64,000 bases of DNA from NCBI GenBank assembly GCA_008477525.1, contig SPDT01000006.1, positions 2,321,501 to 2,385,500 of the forward strand. The letters run 5' to 3'. The position numbers were made by a program, and so were the translations under genes. Shown here piece by piece: positions 1 through 11,358 of this stretch; the first letter of the stretch is position 1; every line of letters starts with the position of its first letter. The notes beneath the pieces are model-generated. The model saw only the letters and a program-made list of their open reading frames with translations. It ran no database searches and was not told where the DNA came from. This DNA comes from Hypomyces perniciosus. Lineage: Eukaryota; Ascomycota; Sordariomycetes; Hypocreales; Hypocreaceae.

Positions 1-1394
1 AGATGAATATTTATGGGTTTATAAGAAGTTGTAAGAACTTTGTGTAGTTGAGGGTTCTCAGCCATGTTCTGAAAGGATTAACAACACCAAGCAACAATGT
101 ATATGTATCCCAGGGAGCCCTGTGGTATTCGTCCCACACTGCCCTCGTCAGCTAGATGGTACATTATAGAACCTCGTGTAGTAACAGAATCAATAACACC
201 ACCCTCTTCATATAACCATTCCTCGTGATACTTAATAATAAAGGATCCTCTAAATCGTGTTGCTTACGAAATATATATATCAAATTCAATAGCTCCTTCT
301 ACTCTAACGTTGACTAATATAGAATAGCCTGAACGCGCAGACTAGAAAGCCTGTTGAGACTTGCAAAGGTCATGATAAGTGTGATGTAGTGATTTGTACT
401 TTTTACACGCCTAATTTGTCGGTACTTCTACTATAGCCAATTTTGGCGGGCAATAAATGTACACTTTAGAGTGCACTCACTGTCTGATTGGTCAGTATCC
501 TTGAAAGTGACCGCCGTGCTCCCTTAACGCACTCAATGGGATGGATGGAGCAGATGCCCCGCGTGCAGTTTGTGAGCTGAAAATGATCGGCAGGTCTCCT
601 AAAATACCGGGGAATTTTTCTTTCTTTCAAAGGATGCCAAGCTAAGGGGAGGGAGGAGCCAAGAAAACCAAAAGCATCAAAAATAGAACCGAAGGAGGCA
701 ACAATCGCATCGTATTACTAGAATTGGATATCTTACCTTATAAATCAGGGCAACAATCAATCCTGACTCGGGTAGGCGCAGCTTTTGACTCAGCCTCACC
801 GGGCAATCCGTAGGCCCCTATGTATACTCGTAAGTCCAGCAAATTTCGATTGCAGCATTCACACCGATATGATGCGATCGCTCTTGTAACTCCAAACTGT
901 GCTCATGCTGATAGAATTCCTTCTGATGTGGCAATTTAGGTGCTGTGTGTGTGGCGACAACACGTACGAGAACATACATAATAATATCAAGCGACCAAAC
1001 CACAAGACACGGAATAATACGAGACATCCAATCCAGTCTTGGAGCTACCAAGTGTGACGCATGTGTCTTTTTATGTTGCACTACTTACTAGTCGGCACTT
1101 CACTCCCCAAACTAGTAGAAGCCCATCAGGGATACAACACGGTAGTAGTAGTATGTAGTACTCCGTACATTTGTCAGGTATGACGGACATTGTTACTTCA
1201 GTCTATTGTGCTGTTCAATAATACGGGGTGGTAGCGAGGTCATTCGCCGATAAACACGAGGGATTTGCGGGGCGGTCCACGTTGCGAGAGTTGGTGATGA
1301 CTAGCATTGGAGGAAATTTCGGAGTTGAAGCATGCATCTTGCATCCCGTTGCATTTACGAGTACAGTCAGAGTGTACTACTCGTACGAGTTGTA
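1..1394. other. Gene-free stretch
   Basis: No open reading frame here has convincing protein character; the longest (818-1081, minus) is low-complexity and unrecognised. The segment holds one exact TACTCCGTA motif at 1159-1167 and several short GTAGTAGTA runs. I see no tRNA, rRNA or transposase remnant. Confidence 0.6.
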
Positions 1395-2022
1395 GGCTCT
1401 GATCCCTAACGCCTGAATTCTTTTCAAGCGCCCTGAATTTTTCATAAAAGACAGACTATACTTAAATTAATAGGGATCTACAGTATAAAAGTAAAAAATA
1501 ACTATCCTCTTTTATAAATAATATATTAAACTAGTAGGGGATTTATAATATTATTAAAATATTTATAAAAAAATTATTATTAAAATTATTATTAAATTTT
1601 GTTTTTTAAATAAATTTAAATAATAATAGTATTTAAATTTACTTTAATTAAAATATTTAATTTAATTTCTTTAATCATATTACTATAATATTAATTAATT
1701 AATATATTTATTAATTAAAAAATATAAATAAATATAATTTATATTATAATTAAATATTTAAATTAATATAATTATTAATATTTCTTTATTATAAAATAAT
1801 ATTATTTAATATTTTTATATACTTTTAATTTACTATTTTAATATTAAGAGATAATAATATTTTTTTTAAAATATTTATAAATAGGTATTTATTATAGGTT
1901 AATAAGCTATTTAAGTGGCTTTCAAGTAGAGACAGTATATTGTAATTATACCCGCTAGTTCTAGGAGCAGATGTACCTTTTTCAGTCTGCCTGAAAAATA
2001 TTCAGGCGTTAGGGATCAGAGC
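1395..2022. mobile_element. AT-rich element with 23-bp terminal inverted repeats (degenerate transposon or MITE)
   Basis: Positions 1396-1418 (starting GCTCTGATCCCTAACG) are an exact inverted copy of 2000-2022. The bases outside the repeats are TGTA on both sides (1391-1394 and 2023-2026), a plausible 4-bp target duplication with one extra G at 1395. The interior from about 1440 to 1910 is nearly pure A/T, rich in TTAATTAA-like strings, with no coding capacity. Such composition is what repeat-induced point mutation (RIP) leaves in ascomycete transposons. The 0.6 kb length suits a MITE or an internally deleted DNA transposon. Superfamily cannot be assigned. No second copy is visible in the window. 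Confidence 0.7.
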
Positions 2023-3455
2023 TGTAAATAGACTTGGATGAGAAGCGTGAGGGAGAGAGAGGGAGAGAGCACAGCCTTTATTGGAGTTGGAGTGCAGTGA
2101 CGGCCATTTTTAATTCGTTGGAACGAGACACGTGGATAATACGAGTACTCCGTACGGAGCAATATACTACTACTAATACTGCCATACTCGTAAAATTCTG
2201 CGCACAAGATTGGGTTGACTGAGATTTGAGGACTGCAAGAGCGGAGATCCTACTTTATAGCCCTGGCCATGTGTCTCCTTGAAAGGTGGGTACGAAGTAC
2301 ACCCAGGCCCATCGAAAGTACGAGGAGGTGGCGCATCGTACCCAAAAAAAAACGTGTAGGAGTCGAAAAGGAGGAGGTACTTGTGGGTAGCCCCCAGGTA
2401 CTCGTACTATGTATTTCCAGGCATACATCACGACTCGTCTCTGACGCTTGTGTGGTGATCAGTGAAGCCACTGCTCCGTACTCCGTACTCGCAAAAACAA
2501 AAAGGATATATACGATATATACTACGAAGTCTAAAACCTGTGCCTGACTGGAAAAAGAAAGGAAAAAAAAAGAAGACAAAACGAACAACACTTCTTCAGA
2601 CTTCTTTCTCCCTCGCAAGCCTCATCGTCCCCCCCCTGTGCACAAGCGGACCCTTGGCTTCAAAAATAGTGTCCGACTGGCACAAATGTGGTGGACCTTT
2701 CAAGCTTCCAAGGTGCGAGCTGGGGTTCCTGCAACAATGGGAGGGACGCATGTCATTAAGCGTTTTCGGATTGGCCTCAGCCACAGAAGCTCCCCAACGG
2801 GGGAAACCGTTATAACGAGCGCTTTTCTCGCCCTCCCACTCACTCTCCTACGGCAGTTGACAAGAGCACAGAACAGACGAAACAACGCGTGTCGAGCCGC
2901 GAGATACCAAGAACAGAACCAGCGCCCTTCTCAGGCAAAAGAAAAAGGAGCCAAGCCGGTGAGACATTATTAGACTCCCTTGTTCTCAGGCAAGCCCCCC
3001 CTTCACCGGAGCAAAAAACGTCATCGTGTCCCCACCAACCTGCTGCCCCGAAACCGCCGCCAACGAGGAGGCCGATCTACTAGAGTAGGTGAGTATTATT
3101 AGGTATTGTTGTCATGAAGATTTGCTTCTCATGTACGGCGCACGAGCACTCGTACTCTGTATGCGGAGTGCTCGGACGGGCGGAATACGCGCACCCCGAG
3201 TCCCTGCGTCCTCCGTTTGGGCCGAGAGGGTAGCACCAGTGGCTTTGCGTCTTGCGTTGTCAGATATCCCGGTGTGCCGGGACAGGGGAAGATGGATGAC
3301 ATGATGTCCCATCTATTTGGCGTAACTAGTATCTGACACGCTGCGTTTGCTAGGTTGCTCCACCTGACGTTGGCTCTCCGATAGTATATACAACAGAACT
3401 CCCAAACCTGCCTCTGCATGTAGTCACAATCACTGCTGCGGACGGACTGGTCACA
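2023..3455. other. Gene-free stretch upstream of the DUF8004-like gene
   Basis: Several overlapping 60-120 codon frames occur on both strands, but none has recognisable protein character and they mask one another. Exact TACTCCGTA motifs lie at 2146 and 2479; the first sits in the 12-bp palindrome CTCCGTACGGAG (2148-2159). The last few hundred bases are presumably promoter and 5' leader of the gene starting at 3456. Confidence 0.5.
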
Positions 3456-6400
3456 TTGCCCAATATGGCGTCGAGTAAGTCCTTTCGAGCAATGATACTT
3501 CCTTCTTCTCTTTCTCTACCCTCCATCCGATCCCATTCAAACTCGGATTCGAAATCGAAATCGAAGCCCGGCTCAGACAGCCCTCCCCGAAGGGTTCTGC
3601 GGTCGAGATCGAGCTTCGACCTGCTCCGCCTCCATACTCAGTCCCAAGCTACACATCCAGTCGAAGAGCAGCAACATACGAGTAGTCCAGAGTCCGCGGC
3701 CAAAAAGGATCATGATGGAGAGCCAGTGCCTCCTGGACACCTTGGCCAGCGGGCACGGACTTGGAGTGATCGATTTAGCTCCTTGCTTCCCGCGCTTACA
3801 CCCCAAACTGCAGATGATCACCAAGCCAGCATTGATCACCAAACCAGCATTCATCGGAAGCCTGTCTCCAGTATGATGCCTGTGCCAACCGAGGCACCGC
3901 CTCCCCCACCTTCTCACACGACGAACGACTCTACGAGCACATCTAGCGACGAGGGAGGCAATACGACAGCGGACACAGAATTGCACCAGCCAGATTCACC
4001 AGCCATGTCATGCCCCCAATACAGTCCTCCGGGGCCACCACCGGCTCCCCCGCAAGAAACGGCCAAACTGCTAAATGCCCCCCCGATGATCGAAATTCCA
4101 ACCTCTAGCCACATGAACCCGCGGATAATGCCCCCCATACCGCCATCCCCAGAACCAGACCGGGCCACTTTCCAGATACCGGACCAAATTGCACATGCCT
4201 TGAGACGGAATGCTAGTCCATCCCGGGACAGTGATGAGTTGCATCTTCCAAAACGAGATGCCGGGGGTATACCACGGGGCACATCCTTTGCTCCACCCCA
4301 GCGAACAGATTCACTCCCCATAGAGGGTTTGAAGACACGGCATACACCCCCAGTGCCCGAAACCAGGGGGCGAAGCTTCTCTGCCCGGGCCTCTTTCCAT
4401 TTCATGGAAAACAGGGATAGCCCACGAACTGTATCTTCGCCAGGCAATTCACGACCCGTTTCTTGTATCAGCGAGAGCCCCACCAGAAGGAAACTGAGGC
4501 GAAGTTGGTTGCTTGGTGGCAGATCTCGTTCCAACTCTCTGGTGGACGGCGATGCAGAGACCAAGACTGCCTGGGTTCTATCCGGTGATAACCAGGCTGA
4601 ATACAACACAACATTTCTCAAGAACGGCGAGAAGGTATTTGATGTGGCATGATTCGAAGTGGATTGCAGCGACTAACAGAACGATGTAGGTTCCTGAACT
4701 CTGGAACGAAAACGGTGCCGTACTTGTTTACTTGTACCCCAAATCTACTGGTTGTGGACCATCATTCAAGGTGCCGGAATTCACTGTCACCTCGTCGTAC
4801 ATTTTCAACGAGCTTATCAGATCTGAACTCGATTCCCCTTCGAGTGCCAGAAGCAGGGCAAGGAGCTTTGGAGGGCGGGTCCGCTTGAGTGTTGAAGATG
4901 CCACACGAATTATGTCTCCGCCAATATCGCCAGACCATGATTACCCACCGGATCTGCTACGCCTATACCTTCCAGCCGCGCCACCAACGGCAACGGGGCA
5001 ATTAGAGACGCCGGGGGAGGGCTCACCAGAAGAGCTGGAACGGTTAATCGCCATAAGAAACCTGTTCGCCTTTCTGACGGGACAACCTCTTGTGGGGACC
5101 AAGTTCCGGCCAACCACCTTCCAAGCGTTTCTACAAATAGCCAACCTGCTGCAGGAATTCTGTTTCTCTGGCCCGGACGGATACACATTCGGAAACGCCG
5201 TCAACCTCAGCTTCGACTTCTACTCGGATCAGCTCAGCCTTGGAGACTGCCGTAATAGTCGAGAGCAAACCGTGGAGGCACTGGTCTTGGGCGAGCGCAT
5301 GCGATCTATCGAGCTCTACAACGAGGCTTTTGCCCATGCCACAGGAAAGTATTCTGCCATTATGGACCTTCGCCTACCTTTGTTTGAACAAGTCTCCCTA
5401 CACACTCGCCAGCGACTGGAGAGAGCGCACTTGGACCTTGTCAATCGCCAACACAATGTGAATCAACAACTAGAACAATTCGACTTCCCGTCTTTGTTTG
5501 CTGGTATAGCGAACTCCACCTCCATTCCAGAGCTCAAGCTTGTTCGATTCAAAGTCTGGAGAAACTCGTTTAGTAGGATGCGACAGTTCGTCTTGGGCTA
5601 CTACAAGTCCACGTTCGGCAGCTGGCCACCAAAAGCCAGCAATAAAAAGAACCCGTTCGCAGAGAGTGGCCTTAACCGGCTTGTCTTGAAAGTCCTCTAT
5701 TCGGACATGTGTGCGCTTTACGACTTGCTTGTGGATCGGACCAACTTGACATCCAGGATCATCGATCAAGTACCCGAAATTTCCGAGGCGGCCGATAAGA
5801 TGACAGCTTCAGCCCTTCGCAATATTCTATCCGAGTTCGACCGCTCCAAGCCTCCAGTGCTTCCCCCAATCCCATTTGATATGCCGCAAATGCCATCCAT
5901 GACAGCCATCATTGACAATTACGACACGCTCTCGGCCAAGGAGCAAGCCAGGTTCAACAAAAAGGTCAAAGAGCACCACTTGACCACGGTCTTGAATAAG
6001 GCCTACAACTCCGACGTCAACAGCCTCATGCTTCCCTTCTTGGAACAGTACAAGGATTTTGAGACCCGCGAGGGCAAGGGAAAGACAGCGCATGATATTA
6101 TCGATCAGAGAATTGGTTACTGGCTCTTCCTCTACACCGTTGTCCAGTCGCTGCCTGTTCTGGTTGTTGATGCGCCCGGCCTGAAGTTCACTGAAGGAGT
6201 TGAGTATTTCCTGTGTCAGCCACCAATGGGGAACCCGCCCTGGGTTGAGGACCGACAGGTACGAAAGATGTGGTACGAGGTAACTGGCGGCGGAGGCTAT
6301 GTCGAGTTATCCGCAGATGCTGTCATGTTCAGTGTGGAGGCGACGTATCATCGGAGTCACTGCTGGCAGGCTGCAAAGCTGTGGGAAGAGAGCAATGGTG

Positions 6401-6870
6401 CAGCCGCTCCACCTCTGGAAAACCCACCATTGTCGCCATTGGAACCCCCTCGCCATATCTTCGAAGATAATGAAGGCACGGTAGCCGGTCCGACACCACT
6501 GTCAGGCCATAGCACGCCATCACCGCCTCCGGGGTCCCCTCAGATGGCCATTCGCCCGCGAAACCTCTCTCCTGCAAGACGTGGTAACAGTGCGTATCGT
6601 TCGAGCATCGTGATGGGCCTAGAGCCTATTCCCCTAGAGCCACCAAGTGTATTTGGAGTTCACCAGCGCAGCAGCTCTCTTGGGCCATGGCCAGCGGGCG
6701 GCCAACTGGGCAATAGGAGTGTGTCCGTTGGGAACCTTGCTAGTATGAACCAAAGAGATTCAAGATCGAGCTCACCAGCCCCGGGAGCACAATCCGGTGC
6801 TACTTTTGAAGATATCCTGGGAGAGTCGAAGAAGAAGTCTGCCGGAAAGAAGAAGAGCAGGTTCTTCTAA
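3456..6870 (+). CDS. Conserved fungal protein with a DUF8004-like region
   Basis: Two exons, 3456-4634 and 4690-6870, give 1119 residues; the 55-nt intron (donor GTATTT, acceptor GATGTAG) is phase 0 and continues KNGEK into VPELWNENG. Residues 1 to about 385 are Ser/Pro-rich and disordered, with polyproline runs (PPPPPS, PGPPPAPP). The following ~480 residues are a folded, mainly helical block starting VPELWNENGAVLVYLYPK, which I recognise as the fungal region catalogued as DUF8004; its function is unknown. The tail is again Ser/Pro-rich and ends in a basic KKKSAGKKKSRFF, possibly a nuclear or membrane-binding patch. The in-frame ATG at 3465 (MASSKSF) is an equally good start. Family name moderately sure, gene model very sure. 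Confidence 0.85.
4635..4689 (+). other. Intron of the DUF8004-like gene
   Basis: 55 nt, GTATTT donor, branch-like GACTAAC, GATGTAG acceptor. Reading through it would stop translation at 4652, so splicing is needed to join the two long frames. Confidence 0.85.
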
Positions 6871-7416
6871 TCCGTGGTGGCGTAATGATGCCGAGGAAGA
6901 GCTTTTTGACTTTTTCTTTGTCCTACCATTAATAATAGCATATAAAAGGCCTTCGGGTTTGGAGCTGGGCACCATAGCCTGGGATTTGGCATACTAAAAC
7001 ATTTACAACGGATCTTAATGGATATATCGAAGCGCTTCGAGAGAAGTTGGAATAAACTGTCTGACTAAAGACATGAATGGGAGAAATCTAGACAGATATA
7101 CATGAATAACGATGCAATTGTAGTATCTTGCTACTACTAGTACTACTTCTAATATCATGCTCCGCTCATCTTTCTCTACACGAGGTGCCAATACCCTATC
7201 CAAGCGGATTGAGTATGAACTATATGGACTGTTAAGAAGTACAGACGCCTGACCACTCGTGTGCTCGTGACATCAACGTCTGGGTTTTGCAGGATATATA
7301 GTATGCATGATGGTATATCTCTATTCATTATAAACCTCTCTGGATATCCAATTCCGACCGGAGTGGCGTAAGAAAATCATATCGTCGTTAAATATTTTGG
7401 GGCAAATCACACACCA
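6871..7416. other. Convergent intergenic region
   Basis: It separates the 3' ends of two converging genes and should hold both 3' untranslated regions and polyadenylation signals. AT-rich strings such as AATAATAGCATATAAA (near 6930) fit this. No further gene is seen. Confidence 0.5.
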
Positions 7417-9693
7417 TCACGTCCCTCCCAATTCGACTTTCCTCCACCTCCCTCTTTCAGTATGCCACCATCTCTCTCTCTCCTTTTTGTCAGCCACGAC
7501 ACCTTCCCTCCAATTCCATCTCCCTGTACAGCCCTCCCTGCTACCACCTAGAGTCTCGCCGCCGTCAGTTACCAGATCGCTCACGTCTAACAGGCCGCCT
7601 TCCTCATCTGTTGCGCCTTGGTCTGGGAGTAGGTGGTAGTTGATTTTGCTGCCCACTGTGCCGATGTATCCAGCCATGGCGAATGACTGTGCCAGGTTGC
7701 CGTTGTCTGCGGTGACGTTGATTTGAAAACGGGGGGACTCGTGGGCCTTTTCGAGGCGGGATTGGGCAGCTAGGCGCGCTTTGCGGAGATCGGTGCTGAG
7801 AGAGGGTAAAGAAGATGATATTGAAGGGAGGGACATGGTTGTAGAGCTTTTGTGAAGGGGATAGATTGGAGACGAAGGGGCGCTGAAGGACTCTGATGGA
7901 GGAATGCCGCCATCACCGCTGTTGCCGATGTAGAAGCGATCTGTTGGTAGGCTAATCTTCCCGACGGGGCGGCAAAGAGCCTGGAAACGCCCCTCGGGAT
8001 CATTGGGTGTTCGTAATGTTCTTAATTCGGGGAATCCTTCGGCCTCGATACTCCTCGCTAGGAGATCATCCGCAGCGTTGGTGCTTGTGGTGTGGCTGGT
8101 GATGTCCCAGTGTAGCTTCACGATGCTGGAAGATGCGAGATACGGCATCATCCACAGCGTGAAGGAGTCTGTTTCAGGCATCACTGGAGGGAAAGTTTGG
8201 ACGAGAGAGAATGAAGTGAGAGCGGGTAAATGAGAGAAGATGCGGGCCAAAGCCGGAAGCGAGGTCAGGGGAGTGTGGCGGAGTTCAAGACGTTGAAGAG
8301 ATGCGCTATTACGACGTGTCGCAAACGCAGACAAACCGCTCGAAGTGATTCCCATAACGTGTGAGAGAATTAGGGATTGTAGCCGTGGGAGCGAGAGGAG
8401 ATTATTATCGTTAAAGGCGTTGGGAGGAAGGTTGCAGAGGTGAAGATGCTGCAGCGAAGGGAGGCAAGTGAGAGTTCTCGCTAGGAGGTTGTGAGGAGCT
8501 AATGTTGCCCCTGGCTGGCAAAGTATCGACAAGTTTTTCAAATGTTTCCAGTTGCCGTGGTGGTTTAGAAACGCATCTTGTAGGGACGGATCAAGAGCGC
8601 CAGGCATAGTATCATGTCCTTGCTTTGTGGCCGGCTCGTTGCGCTGTTGTGGTGGGTCTACAACCAAGATCATCTCCTCGAGAGCCGTTCTCGTCGAGAG
8701 TGCGTGGTGTATTCTCTTGAATGAATGGTCGTAGTTCGGTGTTGGTCCAGAAAGTCTCTCCAAGTTTGGACAAGCCATGATCAACGCTGCCACGCGATCC
8801 TCATACTGCTCCAGCCACGACAAACCCTTGGAGGCTGACCAGTTAAGGGGAGCCTCCGGTCGTGGAACTTTCAATGACCGTACTATTCCTGCAATATCCG
8901 GGTTGGCGCGCAAGGTGCGTCGCAACAAGGCCATGCGAGACCCCTGAGTTTGCTTGAATTTCTTCTTGTGCGTGGCTGAATCTGGTCCCATCAACTGGAT
9001 ATCGTCGTATCTGGATATGCCACGAGCATTAGATGTCGCCATTCGGCAACCAAAGCAAACACAGGCTTCGACTTACAACGCGATGCGTGCAAACTTGTGC
9101 CACTTGCGAGAACAGAGGGCGAGACTGCAAAGGTCTCGCATCCAGCAGGTCGCACAACTGTCGCTGCGCTGGTCGAGGTGAAGCCTCTTCAGCCATTGGA
9201 GAACGAGCTCGAGAACTCCCGCGGGCAAGGTGCCAAACAGCTCGTTTGGCTTTTTCTCGGGTCTGTATCCTGCCGTCGTGGGGGATCGCTGTTGCAGGTA
9301 ACTTTTCGCCCAGTTGCTGGATTGGAAGGCATCCAAACTCGATCTACTTCCCAACGAGGTGGACCTCATCCTGGAGCCCTTGTTTTCGTAGGAGAGGGAA
9401 TTCATGGATGCCGGTACGGTAGAGCTCCCTGATAGTTTCTTTGGCCGCTTCAACGTCGTATGAAAGGAGTCCAAGGACTTGTCCTGGTACCTCTGTGTAG
9501 CCTGCAGTCCCGAACGCATTGGATATGCCGGAGGCTGACGCTGTGCCATTGGTGTCCGGGCATATGACCTGTCGGTGCCGTTCATATTCACTGGGCCATC
9601 TGAGTGCTCTTGAATCGGGTACAGATCCGCCATTGCGTAGTGCTCGTGGACGGATGGCGGCTGAAACGGGTGAACCGCAGTGATCGAGGCCAT
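7417..9693 (-). CDS. F-box / leucine-rich-repeat protein
   Basis: Two exons on the minus strand, 9693-9077 and 9010-7417, joined by a 66-nt intron (GTAAGT donor, CATATCCAG acceptor), give 736 residues. Residues 1 to about 145 are disordered. From about residue 150 (PNELFGTLPAGVLELVLQWL, then CSLALCSRKWHKFARIALYD) there is an F-box-like helical motif, followed by leucine-rich stretches such as LPSLQHLHLCNLPP and LPRLQSLILSHV that look like LRRs to about residue 450. F-box proteins bind SKP1 and present substrates to SCF ubiquitin ligases, with LRRs choosing the substrate; that role is inferred here. The C-terminal ~200 residues are Ser-rich. Whether the F-box binds SKP1 cannot be told. Confidence 0.8.
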
Positions 9694-11358
9694 TATTCAG
9701 AGAAGTCTGTCTGTCCGTCCGTCTGTCTGTTGTTCTTCTTAGCCACAGGCTGTGCGAACTGATCACTCACTCTCTCACACCCTGCAGAACGCGTAACCGT
9801 TGAGCAAAGCGGTTGAAGATGCAGATGCCAAGCTAAGCCCGCTTTCTTCTGCCCCATCACCAGACCAGAGCTCTTCAGCCGCAGCCCGGGCCAAAAAGGG
9901 GCGGAGACGTTCGGCTTTTGACTGATTTCTGGTCCAGGGCCAAAAAGAATGACGCCTGCCCAGACCCGCGCGCCCAGCTACCCTGGCCATAGGCCGCGAA
10001 TCACAGCGGTCCCTCAGACTCCCATCTTCCCTGACGAGCCTTTTGTTCCTGAAATAGTGGGAATTAATCAAACCAGCAATGGATTGGCGTGAGAAAAGCA
10101 ATAAATTTCCCTTCTCAGCCGAACCTGCAGGTGGAGAGTGTTTGCTCCAATCGGGAAATTTCTGAAGGGAAACCCCTTGTTTGGTAGGCCAGGGGGGCAG
10201 CGACTTGGCTGCGGGAACCACAGATGGTACTCCTTAGTGTCAACTCTGGTGCCTTTGTGACTCGTGATTCGTGATGTGAAATCCTTTTTTGTTGGGGTCT
10301 GAGTACTACTTTGGTGGCTGTGAGCTAGTCACGCTCGTACTCGTAACATGTCCATGGCGGACTGAAGATCAAGTTGGCGAGCTTCACCATCGGCTTCTGA
10401 TCCCCAGAGAAGGAGAAGGAGAAAGAGAAGGAGAAGGAGGCCTCTATGGTCAGCAGTCCTGTATTAGAGATTAGGATGTGCTCTCCCTCTTGTAAAAGGC
10501 ACATTATGAAAGAGAAAAAAAAAGCCCTCCCTTTTAAAAGGGGTTTTACGTCGATCCGGGAACGCTTATCGCCCTCGCGTCAGAGGGGCAGCCGTCTTCC
10601 CCAGTGTCTCTCGTATCGGTTTGCTCATATCCTGGTTAGATTTCCTGTGGGGCTATTCGCTTGACAAGCGCTTGTCTGCCACCCATGCGTTTGTTGTGTC
10701 GTCATTATCGAGCCAACGCTTGATAACACCAGAGGGTTAACTCGATCATCAAGGGTATGATTGTTCCAAGACTGTCAAATGCTATGCTCGAAATATTTTG
10801 AAGCGACATTCCAGTGATTAGTTATTATCTCCAGGGGACACGACAAGCTGTGACGTTTGATGATGTGTGCTCTGTTTAGTATTAGTCGTCGAGAGACAAG
10901 AGGAAGTTCAGTATCTTGCTTATAAGCAAAGCAAAAGACGTCAATAGTTCAGAAATCCCCTAAATATACTCGTGTGTGTTTGCCAAGTTAATCTTCATCC
11001 GAACACTGGCTGGGCAGTTTGAAGCTTAGCATATCAAGGTGTACATCCAAATGTGCACAGCCAACTTCACGTTTCTCGGCGATAGGATTCAATTGAGTAA
11101 TTGCAATTGCAATATTTTCTCATTTGCGTCCATAAAGATAACACATTAGATATCACCTCCAAAGGTGTTCGATGCCAATTTTTGTACGTACTTGCCATTC
11201 CTGATTGTGCATAATAAGCCGCGACGTCCAATGATTTATGTTTTGCCAAGTGTCAGCATTCCAAGAAATTTCGGTATACGGCATATAAGTAAAAAGCAGT
11301 CTTTGCTTTAAAATTCTCCAAATATATAGACAAAATTAATAACAAATTGTTTACTATA
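9694..11358. other. Intergenic region upstream of the F-box gene and downstream of the SNF2 gene
   Basis: A 148-codon minus frame (9775-10221) overlaps the expected promoter of the F-box gene and has no recognisable protein character. Around 10412-10440 is a purine-rich GGAGAAGGAGAA repeat. At 11002-11030 there is a 27/29-base copy of part of the neighbouring SNF2 gene (11609-11637). A 60-codon minus frame (11067-11249) might be a coding relic but I do not recognise it. Confidence 0.5.
11002..11030 (-). repeat. Short duplicated piece of the SNF2-family gene
   Basis: These 29 bases match 11609-11637, inside the C-terminal exon of the SNF2 gene, at 27 of 29 positions, in the same orientation. 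The flanks do not align by eye. It may be a remnant of a local tandem duplication of the gene's 3' end. Confidence 0.55.

Noticed and set aside
1440..1910. AT-rich block as a centromere fragment or inserted mitochondrial DNA
   Set aside because: It is under 0.5 kb, bounded by exact inverted repeats, and contains no mitochondrial gene sequence that I can see, so a decayed transposon fits better.
9775..10221. 148-codon minus frame upstream of the F-box gene
   Set aside because: No family features, sits where promoter and leader are expected, and lacks supporting splice context.
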